A DNA stretch of 64,000 nucleotides from positions 62,001 through 126,000 of the forward strand of contig NZ_OY782870.1 of assembly GCF_963678545.1 (NCBI RefSeq), written 5' to 3'. Position 1 is the first letter of the stretch; every line of letters starts with the position of its first letter. The notes beneath the pieces are model-generated. The model worked only from the letters and a program-made list of their open reading frames with translations. It searched no databases and was not told where the DNA came from. The stretch is from an uncultured Methanomethylovorans sp. (GTDB taxonomy: Archaea > Halobacteriota > Methanosarcinia > Methanosarcinales > Methanosarcinaceae). Made by a program: the position numbers and the translations under genes. Positions 46,550 through 54,939 of the stretch are shown in pieces.

Positions 46550-47887
46550 ATGGAACTTTCCTTTAATCAAGGTACAATTATCATTCGGGGAGATGCAAGA
46601 ATCCCCAATTCTACATGGGATGAACGTTCAAAAAGCTTCAGGGCGATGGCTCTGTACTACAAGGATATCATTGATTATCTGAAAAATTCAGGTATCAGTT
46701 ATACAGATAATGTCTTTGACCTCCTGCCATGTCCTGAACTTCAGAGCCAAATGACATTAAGGGGCTATCAAAAACAGTCTCTTGACGCATGGATTCTGAA
46801 TAGCAAACGTGGGGTCATCGTATTACCAACAGGTAGTGGTAAAACAGTCATAGGGATTAACGCAATTTCCTTACTGAACATGCCAACAATAGTGATTGTT
46901 CCAACTCTTGACCTGCTTGACCAGTGGCGGTCCAAACTGAAGAAAGAGTTCAAAGTAGATGTGGGAGTACTTGGTGGTGGAAAGCAGGAAATAAAAGCCA
47001 TAACCATAGCGACATATGATTCTGCCTATATCCATGCTGCAAGATTGGGGAATAAATTCGGATTAATAATCTTTGATGAAGTGCACCATCTTCCTGCCGA
47101 GAGCTACAAGCATATAGCCGAGATGTTTGCTGCACCTTTCAGGATGGGTTTAACGGCTACATATGAGAGAGAAGATGGACTTCACAGCGAACTTAACAGG
47201 CTAGTTGGTGGAAAGGTATTCGAGAAAAAGGTTAAAGAGCTTGCAGGAGAGCACTTATCTTCGTTCAGACTTCAAAAGATTAAGGTTGCACTGACTGAGG
47301 AAGAACAAATAGAATATGAGCACAATCAGGGAGTTTTTACGGATTACCTCAGAAAAAGTAACATAACAATCAGGACTCCATTGGATTTCCAGAAGATTGT
47401 AATGAGAAGTGGAAGAGACCCAAATGCAAGGCAGGCACTTCTTGCAAGGAATAAAGCAAGGGATATCGCCCTGAACAGCATCTCCAAGATGGAACAATTA
47501 AGAGAAATCCTGAAAAACCATACTGATGGCAGGTTATTCATTTTCACTGAACACAACAAGCTTGTTCATAAAATATCAAAGGAATTCCTTATACCAGCAA
47601 TCACCTACAGAACCGCAGGTAAGGAAAGGACTGAAATCCTTGATAGGTTCAGGTCGGGAGTATATAGGGCAGTTGTTACCTCGAAGGTTCTGGATGAAGG
47701 CATAGATGTTCCTGAGGCAGATGTTGGAGTAATCCTTAGTGGAACTGGTAGTGAAAGAGCTTTTATTCAGCGTTTGGGAAGGATACTTAGAAAGAAGGAA
47801 GGTAAGGAAGCTATCCTGTATGAAATCGTATCCGCAGAGACAAGCGAAATCAACACAGCAAAACGAAGAAATAAAGCTCTGAGGTAG
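46550..47887 (+). CDS. xpb: XPB-like DNA helicase (superfamily 2)
   Basis: The 445-aa helicase has an N-terminal damage-recognition-like region, then LRGYQKQSLDAWILNSKRG (Q-like), VLPTGSGKTV (motif I), IIFDEVHHLP (II), LTATYERED (III), then VVTSKVLDEGIDVPEADVGVI (V) and QRLGRILRKKEGK (VI). The size and the RED-like YERED after motif III fit archaeal XPB. It ends in TAG. Bax1 follows after five bases; the pair forms a helicase-nuclease acting in bubble-structured DNA repair. The IS ends 90 bp upstream, so the native promoter may be displaced. Confidence 0.92.
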   Translation: MELSFNQGTIIIRGDARIPNSTWDERSKSFRAMALYYKDIIDYLKNSGISYTDNVFDLLPCPELQSQMTLRGYQKQSLDAWILNSKRGVIVLPTGSGKTVIGINAISLLNMPTIVIVPTLDLLDQWRSKLKKEFKVDVGVLGGGKQEIKAITIATYDSAYIHAARLGNKFGLIIFDEVHHLPAESYKHIAEMFAAPFRMGLTATYEREDGLHSELNRLVGGKVFEKKVKELAGEHLSSFRLQKIKVALTEEEQIEYEHNQGVFTDYLRKSNITIRTPLDFQKIVMRSGRDPNARQALLARNKARDIALNSISKMEQLREILKNHTDGRLFIFTEHNKLVHKISKEFLIPAITYRTAGKERTEILDRFRSGVYRAVVTSKVLDEGIDVPEADVGVILSGTGSERAFIQRLGRILRKKEGKEAILYEIVSAETSEINTAKRRNKALR

Positions 47888-47892
47888 GAGAA

Positions 47893-49389
47893 ATGCTTAC
47901 CAGTGACCTGCTCGTTACAAAGAGTTACAAAGGGAAAATTGAGCCCATTTATGCAAAGCTTAACCAAGAGAATCTTGAGATTTCGGGCTCTCTTATCAAC
48001 CTGTTCCAAGAGCATATAGGGAAAACATATGGGGAGCTCTATGAAGAAATTGAAGGCCTTGAAGAGATTGACTACCGTTTAATCAGGGGACTGACTCAGT
48101 TACTTGAGAGAAAATGCGTCATCGGAATGGATTCGGTCATAGAGCCAGCCACTGCTAGAAAAGTAGTATATGAGGAATGTAAGGGTGCTGTTTCCGACAT
48201 TAAAGAAAGAAAAGAGGTCATAGACAGGGTTGCCAGAAAGTTATCTGTAGAACCTGTTGTACTGGAAAAGGCTCTATGGGCAGATATGGAAGAGAACCTG
48301 ATAATTAAGGAATTCCAGACAACAAATCCTGAAAATCTGCTCAGGCAATATAATCTATCACTGACACAGACCCTCCTATTTAAAGCAACGGGCATGGAAA
48401 TTCAAATTGAAGATAATTACCAAGAAGTCTTCTGGAAGGTTAAGAAGCTTGGATTGATGTATTCCATTAAGGATGATAGGATATACCTGGATGGTTCTGT
48501 GTCCTTGTTCAAGATGACCGAAAGATATGGCACTGCTCTGGCAAAACTGCTGCCAACTATCATGAAATGTAAGAAATGGAGTATAAAAGCAAGCATCATG
48601 AAAAAAACAATGCATGGGACAAGGATTTATAATTTCACTCTGGACAATACCACGCCGATTTTTAGTATTGAACCTGATTCCAATATGGAGGCCTTTGACA
48701 GTGCCATTGAAAAGGAGTTCTCTCTGCTTAATTTCAACGATTGGACCTCCAAGAGAGAACCAACAGTACTGAAAGCAGGTCAATATGCCTTTATTCCTGA
48801 TTTTTCCTTAGAACGAAACGGTAAGAAGATATATGTTGAAATAATCGGCTTCTGGACGCCTGAATATCTCAAGAATAAAATCCAGAAGATTAACCTGCTG
48901 AAAGAAAAAGAAGATATGCTACTTCTTGTGGACAAAAAGCTTGCTTGCTCTGGTTCGGAATTCAATACTGATAACATTATTTTCTATGACAAGAAAGTAC
49001 CGTATCTGGAGATACTTAAAATTCTGAGAAAATACGAAGAGAAACAGGTTACAGAGGACGTTGAGAGGCTTAAAAACATTGAAATCACCTTAAAGGGTAG
49101 TGTTATCAATCTTGATGAAATAGCCAGAATGCACAATGTAAGTCTCGATGCTTTGAAGACTGTTTTAAAACAGAATAACAATGATTATCTGCTGGTCGGG
49201 AACCAACTTATTGATAATAAAACTCTTAAAGTGATTCAGAGCGAACTGGATGGAGTGAAGAAGTACAATGCAGCTCTTGTTGTTATTGGAAACCATGGCA
49301 TTAGAAGTCAGCAGATATTTAATATGCTCGGATATAAGGTAAAATGGAATGGACTTGACCCTGAGAATGTAGAAATAGTGAAAATATAA
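47893..49389 (+). CDS. bax1: Bax1-like nuclease (DUF790 family), XPB partner
   Basis: The 498-aa protein belongs to the DUF790 family, which includes the archaeal XPB partner Bax1, a nuclease that cuts bubble DNA. Diagnostic segments are TERYGTALAKLLPTIMKCKK, then SEIDS-type region DSAIEKEFSLLNF, and IPDFSLERNGKKIYVEIIGFW, a PD-(D/E)xK-like core with D and ExxG. A C-terminal helical stretch (residues about 390-498) is extra. Start ATG is preceded by AGGAG. It is coupled to xpb. Confidence 0.88.
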   Translation: MLTSDLLVTKSYKGKIEPIYAKLNQENLEISGSLINLFQEHIGKTYGELYEEIEGLEEIDYRLIRGLTQLLERKCVIGMDSVIEPATARKVVYEECKGAVSDIKERKEVIDRVARKLSVEPVVLEKALWADMEENLIIKEFQTTNPENLLRQYNLSLTQTLLFKATGMEIQIEDNYQEVFWKVKKLGLMYSIKDDRIYLDGSVSLFKMTERYGTALAKLLPTIMKCKKWSIKASIMKKTMHGTRIYNFTLDNTTPIFSIEPDSNMEAFDSAIEKEFSLLNFNDWTSKREPTVLKAGQYAFIPDFSLERNGKKIYVEIIGFWTPEYLKNKIQKINLLKEKEDMLLLVDKKLACSGSEFNTDNIIFYDKKVPYLEILKILRKYEEKQVTEDVERLKNIEITLKGSVINLDEIARMHNVSLDALKTVLKQNNNDYLLVGNQLIDNKTLKVIQSELDGVKKYNAALVVIGNHGIRSQQIFNMLGYKVKWNGLDPENVEIVKI

Positions 49390-49595
49390 GGATTATAATC
49401 ACTGGACATTGATAACTAAGTAGTAAAAGAGCATCATATGTTTTATTTCCCCGCCTTTTTCTTTTCAATTAGATTGGAAATAGGAGATGCAACCATTCTG
49501 CTGATGGAGTCATTGCAGCATATTATTCATGCTATAATGTTGTTTACATAGGACCAAAACTTAATGATTACACGATGGAAGCAAGGGTATAACTA

Positions 49596-50006
49596 ATGTT
49601 TAGAGAAATGAGAAGAGGTAAGCAATTATTATCCATGGAAGGCATCGTTGGAGTCATGAAAAGATACACAAACGGTGTTCTGGCGTGCTTAGATGATGAT
49701 GGTTATCCTTACGCAGTTCCACTTAGTTATATCTATTTCAATGGCATAATCTATTTTCATTCAGCAAAAGTTGGACACAAAATCGATGCTATTACGGAGA
49801 AACAAAAGGTGAACCCATTTCATTAATAGATGAAGATCAGATAGTAAGTTAAGAATATACAACGTATTTCCGTAGCGTTATTGCTTTTGTTAAAGCAAGA
49901 GTCGTTGAAGGTTAAGAATGACTCGAATCTTTCGGCAGCATTGGTTGAAAAGTATTAAGGAAATCAACTTGAAGAAGCAAAGAATAAGGAAATGAGCATG
50001 TTTTAA
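49596..50006 (+). pseudogene. Decayed flavin-nucleotide-binding (PNPOx-like/NimA) gene
   Basis: The 5' part encodes 70 residues of a PNPOx-fold protein (GVLACLDDDGYPYAVPLSYIY and IYFHSAKVGHKIDAI). After KQKV the frame shifts, then continues as SLIDEDQIVS, stop, EYTTYFRSVIAFVKARVVEG with further stops down to about 50006. Several frameshifts and stops show decay. The 200 bases before it also hold protein-like fragments I cannot name. Confidence 0.8.
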
Positions 50007-50060
50007 AATTCCTCTTCGGAATGTTTTTATAGAACTCAGTATTAAGATTGTCAGCTTGAA

Positions 50061-52004
50061 ATGACAGATATTGAGGTGCGTCGTGGTTATCAAGTTCTTT
50101 CTGACAATACTTTACAGTTTGGGATAAAGATTAGCAATAACGGTCCCGATGCCATTTTAGATGTTGAAGTTATCCTCTTCCTACCAGAATCTCTTTTTAA
50201 GTTACAAGGCGACAGGATACAGAAGCTTGGCAATATCCTGCCTAACGTTTCCCGCACAGCGAAGTTCGTGATGAAGCCCATGAGCTGTGTTCATAAATAG
50301 CATATAGAAGCTGTTGTAAAATATGGAGACTCTAAGGGCGAAAAGCACATGTACCATATGCGCCCGAAAGAAATTGATTGTGTATGTCCGTTCTTACGTG
50401 CTAAAACACTTACAAAAGGAGAATTCTCAGAACTTGCAAACACTGGACACACTGTTGATAAAGGAATCAATTTCCAGGGAGTAAGCAAAGATCAATTGAC
50501 TTCATTCCTTAAGCAAACCTGTGCTAGTCGATTTCATAATGTAGATGAGTATTCAATTGATGGTAATAATGTGTTTTATTTTTCAAGTGAATCAGTCGGT
50601 GAAAAGGCATATTATCTCCTCACAGTCCTCATAAAAGAGCAAAACGGTCTGACACAGATCGTCCTTAGAGCGGTTTCTGATAAAACGCATGGTATTGATG
50701 GTTTCCTTAATGAAATCGTCTCTGAACTCAAGCACTTTGTTAATACGCTAGGCTCGTCAAGAGAAATTGGCATCATCAAGCATGAGCAGGTAATCAACAT
50801 CATTGATTCTGTTGTTCAAAGAACCATTTTTTCCATGAAAGATGGTTCTGCTTCGGCGAACGTCAAAGATAGTGTTGTGCAACGAAACAAAATAGAGGCA
50901 TCTCCATCCTCAGTGAATAACACGGACAGTGTGGTTCAGCATATTTCTATTAAGGCAAATGATAAGAAGAAAAATGAAGAAAAGCCTGCTTCAACTCAAG
51001 TGAAGAGGACAAATGTACCCACAAAAGAGACAACGAACAGTCGTAAATTTATGTTCATTCCTGTAATGTTTATTGTCATACTTGCAGGCTACTGGATGTT
51101 CTCACCACTGCTGGGGGCCAATTCAACCGGTCAGAATATCATTGTTTCCCAGAATACTAAGGTTGTCGATTCTCCACTGGATGCCACTGAAACCAATAAT
51201 GTATCTATTGATAACACTGCTTCTACCAATATGCAGTTCAATCCTCCACTGGATGCCACTGAAACAGATAATGTATCTATTGATAACAATACTGCTTCTA
51301 CCAATACGCAGCTCAATCTAGAAACTTACACCAACTCTATTGGTATGGAGTTCGTGCTCATCCCTTCAGGGGAGTTTGAGATGGGTTATGGATCGTCTGT
51401 TCACGAGGTGACCATCGGGCAGGCGTATTACCTTGGCAAGTATGAAGTTACCCAAGCGCAGTGGGTTGCAATAATGGGCGATAATCCATCGAAATTCGAA
51501 GGTGATAGTAATCCTGTAGAAGAGGTTTCCTGGGATGATGTTCAGGAGTTCGTAAAGAAACTGAACGCAAAGGAAGGTACTGATAAGTATCGCTTACCGT
51601 CAGAAGCCGAGTGGGAGTATGCCTGCAAGGCAGGTACGACCACGAAATATTCCTTTGGAGACAATAAATCTAAACTTGGAGAATATGCCTGGTATAGTGG
51701 AAATTCAGGAGCTACTCGAAATTCAGGAACAACATATCCGGTGGGCCAGAAGAAGCCTAACCCATGGGGATTGTATGACATGCATGGCAATGTCTTTGAA
51801 TGGTGTCAGGACACGTGTCATTATTCCTACAATGGTGCACCGACTGATGGAAGTGCTTGGGAAGATGGCAGTAGCTCCGACCGGGTCTTACGTGGCGGCA
51901 GCTGGTTCTATGACTCTTGGTACTGTCTGTCAGTGGGTTGCTACCGTGGCGACAAGAACTCCGGCGACTTCGACCTCGGCTTCCGTCTTCTCATGGAAGT
52001 GTAG
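50061..52004 (+). CDS. Membrane protein with formylglycine-generating-enzyme-like domain, interrupted by in-frame TAG
   Basis: One reading frame runs from the ATG at 50061 to the TAG at 52002-52004, broken only by a TAG at 50298-50300 (codon 80). The text is continuous across it: CVHK before, HIEAVVKYGDSKGEKHM after. If TAG is read as pyrrolysine the product has 647 residues. Order: a beta-rich domain (1-110), an alpha/beta domain (to about 245), three spaced DSVVQ-containing repeats, a membrane helix (KFMFIPVMFIVILAGYWMFS), two 24-residue linker repeats, and a C-terminal FGE-sulfatase-like domain (NSIGMEFVLIPSGEFEMG through RVLRGGSWFYDSWYC, then DLGFRLLMEV). An alternative is an amber-killed gene, or a separate protein starting at 50349. 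Confidence 0.75.
51174..51317 (+). repeat. Two tandem 72-bp coding repeats
   Basis: Each unit starts CCACTGGATGCCACTGAAAC (51174 and 51246) and encodes PLDATETxNVSIDN followed by a TASTN segment. The two copies differ at few bases, so the duplication is recent. It lengthens the flexible linker between the membrane helix and the FGE-like domain. Confidence 0.8.
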
Positions 52005-52162
52005 CTACTCACTACTTTACCATTTTAAAACTTAATTAAAGATGATTTAAGAAAAAATCGAGACTTGAAACCGAATCGAAAAATCATTCTGATAAAATAC
52101 TACAGAGAACGATTAATAAAACATATCAGGATGTATGTACATAAGAAACTGAAATTTAGTAT

Positions 52163-52258
52163 TTGGTGATGTGTTGGACTCCCCTATACATATAACCAAG
52201 AAACGGAATTCTATCAGGGCTACATCAGGTTCAAGATGTAGGTCACCAATGAGAGTCC
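52163..52258 (+). ncRNA. Candidate pseudoknotted structured RNA
   Basis: Three perfect helices can form in a compact order. Helix A: TTGGTGA (52163-52169) with TCACCAA (52243-52249). Helix B: GGACTC (52176-52181) with GAGTCC (52253-52258). Helix C: CTACATC (52220-52226) with GATGTAG (52235-52241), closing one base before the A strand. The order A-B-C-C'-A'-B' makes an H-type pseudoknot. A 10-bp hairpin and T-run follow. No coding frame covers it. It might instead be structure near an IS end. Confidence 0.4.
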
Positions 52259-52268
52259 ATACGAGATT

Positions 52269-52318
52269 ATCAAATTAGCTCCTCTTTTCCTCCATTCTAA
52301 TTTGATGAGCATTTTTTT
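52269..52318 (+). terminator. Strong hairpin plus T-run
   Basis: ATCAAATTAG (52269-52278) and CTAATTTGAT (52297-52306) form a perfect 10-bp stem with an 18-base loop, followed after GAGCA by eight T residues. It could end plus-strand transcription of the candidate RNA or of the FGE-like gene. Confidence 0.55.
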
Positions 52319-53238
52319 TAGAAATATCTGTCTAAGTTAATATTCTCAATCTTATTTTGTAAATTTGTCAGTATCATAAACTGGTATGCCACAAATCTTA
52401 CTATTGAATAGAGTTCCCTGCTATTCGTCTGTATTTTTCTCACATCAAAGGTTACCCTACCTTTGATGTGTCTATTTGATCTTTCAATAGGTTGTCTCGT
52501 CTTAATCTTCTCCTCAAACTTTTCATCTACTAATGCCTGATTTTTAAGATACATTCCCACATGTTTCCTCCTTCCGTTCTCGTATAGTAATTCCAGCTTC
52601 TTTGCTATTGGCATGTGTATTGAACCGCCTTTTTTCCACAGCTTGTTGATCCAGTGATTAATTCTTTCAATTGTTCCTTCCATGTTAATTACTGCATTAC
52701 ATTTGGGCGGGATAGTTGGTTTCACCTTCAAGTGATACCATATATCAGCATGATTTTCAAATGAATCATATCCAGAATCCAAGGCATAAGAATCAATGTT
52801 CATATTGTATTTCTTTAAGAAATCAATATGCTTATCCAGTTCTGGAGAATCATTGGCCAATCCATTTGTATATATCATGTATAATGGAAAAAACCCTATC
52901 AATGTGATGTGAGCTTTATCCATTTTACATCCATAGTGAGGATTATAATCACTATGTTTGTCATATCTGGAAGCTTCAAGAGGTGTAGAATCTGTTTTTA
53001 GATCTCTGGCTTTAGTGAGTCTGATGATTCTCTCAGCTATCATTCCCATAATATGTTGAAGTCCTTCTGTCCCTAACCTGTATTTTACAAAATAATGAAG
53101 TGTTGATCCTGTGGGCAAAGAAATATCACCATTCCCATCAACAAAATGAAGAAGCAAAGCTTCTTCATCTGAAAGAGATGAGATTTTTTTGTTAAACGAA
53201 AGATCTCTGAAACATTTGACAATAGTGAGTTTTATCAT
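52318..53238 (-). CDS. DDE transposase (IS5/IS1182-like), possibly N-terminally truncated
   Basis: The 306-aa frame has a transposase core: FLHF-type N-terminal helix region (SDEEALLLHFVDG), TDSTPLEASRYDKHSDYNPHYG, IDSYALDSGYDSFENHADIW (the second Asp with GYD), and RQPIERSNRHIKGRV (the E of the R-x-x-x-E-R-S-N type). The frame stays open for 18 codons upstream of the ATG but meets a TGA at about 53295, so the native start may be missing or shifted. Activity is uncertain. Confidence 0.82.
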   Translation of the reverse strand: MIKLTIVKCFRDLSFNKKISSLSDEEALLLHFVDGNGDISLPTGSTLHYFVKYRLGTEGLQHIMGMIAERIIRLTKARDLKTDSTPLEASRYDKHSDYNPHYGCKMDKAHITLIGFFPLYMIYTNGLANDSPELDKHIDFLKKYNMNIDSYALDSGYDSFENHADIWYHLKVKPTIPPKCNAVINMEGTIERINHWINKLWKKGGSIHMPIAKKLELLYENGRRKHVGMYLKNQALVDEKFEEKIKTRQPIERSNRHIKGRVTFDVRKIQTNSRELYSIVRFVAYQFMILTNLQNKIENINLDRYF

Positions 53239-53304
53239 AGAAGAAATACGATATCTGAAATGCCAGTCTTTATTGGAATAATGGTTGAGCCGGTTTCAAA
53301 ACTC

Positions 53305-53634
53305 CCACTATTCTTCTTTTTGACTTACCAGGCAAACAGTGAAAGCTCTATGTCTATGATTTCATTCAACAGAGTTTTGTTCAATAAACGCAAAATGTTT
53401 TTTGAAACCAGTTCATTATTTAGGATAGCGGTAGCTGTCCTAAAATCAAAGACAAAATGGAAGAAACAAAATAAAAACAGAGGGTTAGTCAGAATCCTCT
53501 ATAAAATATATCGAATTTCTTTTGGCGAATTGATTTTGCAAATAACTTGAGAATTGGACTCGGCATAATTTCACAATGTATAAATATTAACTTTTATAAT
53601 ATGTACGCAGAATTACTGAAAAGGTCTTCGTCAT
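53305..53634. other. Non-coding region with hairpin and inverted repeats
   Basis: GGTTTCAAAA (53292-53301) and TTTTGAAACC (53400-53409) form a 10-bp inverted repeat. An 11-bp stem with GGTA loop lies at 53419-53444 (TTTAGGATAGC with GCTGTCCTAAA). TATA-like GTATAAATATT near 53579-53589 is suited to the yhaO-like gene at 53635. No gene is supported. Confidence 0.5.
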
Positions 53635-54939
53635 ATGGCTACTGAAAACGAATCAAAAAATGATATTAATTTCATCTTTGTACATGCTGCAGACCTTCAC
53701 TTGGATAGTCCTTTCCATGGACTTTCAGGGATAAATCCCCAGTTAAGCGATATAATGACAAAGGCAACTTTTGCAGCCTACAATAATATCATTGATCTTT
53801 GCATTGAAAAAAGTGCTGACTTCCTTCTCATAGCTGGTGATATCTACGATAGTGCCGACAAAAGTCTTTATGCCCAATTGAAATTCCTCGAAGGTCTCAA
53901 AAGGCTCTATGATGCAGGTATTGCAACATACATAACACATGGAAATCATGACCCTCTCAATGGATGGTCAGCAAACCTGGAATGGCCCGAGAATGTAAAA
54001 GTGTTTGATGGCGACAATGTAGAAACCGTCTCAGTAAGCAAGAATGGCAGGATGATAGCAAACATCAGCGGGATGAGTTATCGGACAAAACATATTCAGG
54101 AAAATCTCGTAAAGCGTTTTCAGCAGAAAGATTCTGGCTCACCATATGCTATAGGCATGCTTCATTGTACAGTTGGCTCAGCCGAAGGGCATTATCCTTA
54201 TGCGCCTTGCACTGTCAAGGATCTGAAAGAAACAAATTATGATTATTGGGCCCTTGGGCATATACATCAACCTCAGGTGATCGAAACAGAGCCTTTCATC
54301 GTCTACTCCGGAAATCCACAGGGTAGAGATCCAGGTGAACTGGGTGAGAGAGGATGCATGGTAGTGGAAGTAGATAATAAAGGTAATACAACTGTAGATT
54401 TCATTCCGGTTGATTCTGTTCGCTGGTGTGTTGATGAGTTATCCATTAACGGACTTGAAGCAGAGGCTGAACTCATAAAAATAATTGAAGAAAGGATGGA
54501 AAAGCTTTCTGAAATCTCGGGAGGCAGGTATGTTATCTGTAGGTTCGTTCTCCGGGGCCGAAGTTCATTGAAAAGAATCCTGATAAAAGACGGCTTCCTG
54601 AAAGATCTTGTGCAGCACCTCAGGGATAACTGTGATATGAGCCCTGGTTCTGTCTGGTTAGAACGGCTGGAGGACGAAACATCTTATCCTTTTGAGCGTG
54701 AAGGCCTTTTGGACAGGCGGGACTTCATCTCTGACCTCTTGAGCATAACCGATGAGATATGTTCTGGCGAGGATGGCCTTACAGAACTTGACGATCCGCT
54801 GCATGAACTTTTTGGGAAAGGAAAAATAAGACACATTCTAATGTCGCTTGATAATGAAGAGAGAGCCAAGGTCATAAGAACTGCAGAGGAGATGCTGCTG
54901 GACAAGCTTATCCAGGAGGCTGACCATGAGAATAACTGA
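53635..54939 (+). CDS. yhaO: YhaO-like metallophosphoesterase (SbcD/Mre11 relative)
   Basis: A 434-aa calcineurin-like phosphoesterase of the DNA repair exonuclease type. The metal motifs are FVHAADLHLDSPF, LLIAGDIYDSAD, THGNHDP, GMLHC and ALGHIHQPQVI. Two thirds of the length is followed by a capping region (about residues 270-434). It overlaps the next gene by 14 bases; the two form an Mre11-Rad50-like pair as YhaO-YhaN do in Bacillus. Likely substrates are DNA ends. Not the canonical archaeal Mre11, by similarity to YhaO. Confidence 0.9.
   Translation: MATENESKNDINFIFVHAADLHLDSPFHGLSGINPQLSDIMTKATFAAYNNIIDLCIEKSADFLLIAGDIYDSADKSLYAQLKFLEGLKRLYDAGIATYITHGNHDPLNGWSANLEWPENVKVFDGDNVETVSVSKNGRMIANISGMSYRTKHIQENLVKRFQQKDSGSPYAIGMLHCTVGSAEGHYPYAPCTVKDLKETNYDYWALGHIHQPQVIETEPFIVYSGNPQGRDPGELGERGCMVVEVDNKGNTTVDFIPVDSVRWCVDELSINGLEAEAELIKIIEERMEKLSEISGGRYVICRFVLRGRSSLKRILIKDGFLKDLVQHLRDNCDMSPGSVWLERLEDETSYPFEREGLLDRRDFISDLLSITDEICSGEDGLTELDDPLHELFGKGKIRHILMSLDNEERAKVIRTAEEMLLDKLIQEADHENN

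Larger units (their letters stand above)
52060..53304 (-). mobile_element. Probable second insertion sequence, boundaries tentative
   Basis: GAGACTTGAAACCG at 52060 and its imperfect inverse GAGTTTTGAAACCG, read on the minus strand from 53304, share a 9-bp perfect core and could be terminal repeats around the transposase. No target duplication was confirmed, and the left part includes the hairpins at 52163-52306. A second inverted copy of the core (53400-53409) makes the right boundary ambiguous. Confidence 0.3.

Noticed and set aside
52163..52258. C/D box sRNA reading of the structured region
   Set aside because: A box C-like GTGATGT is present but no CUGA box D is found at a fitting distance.
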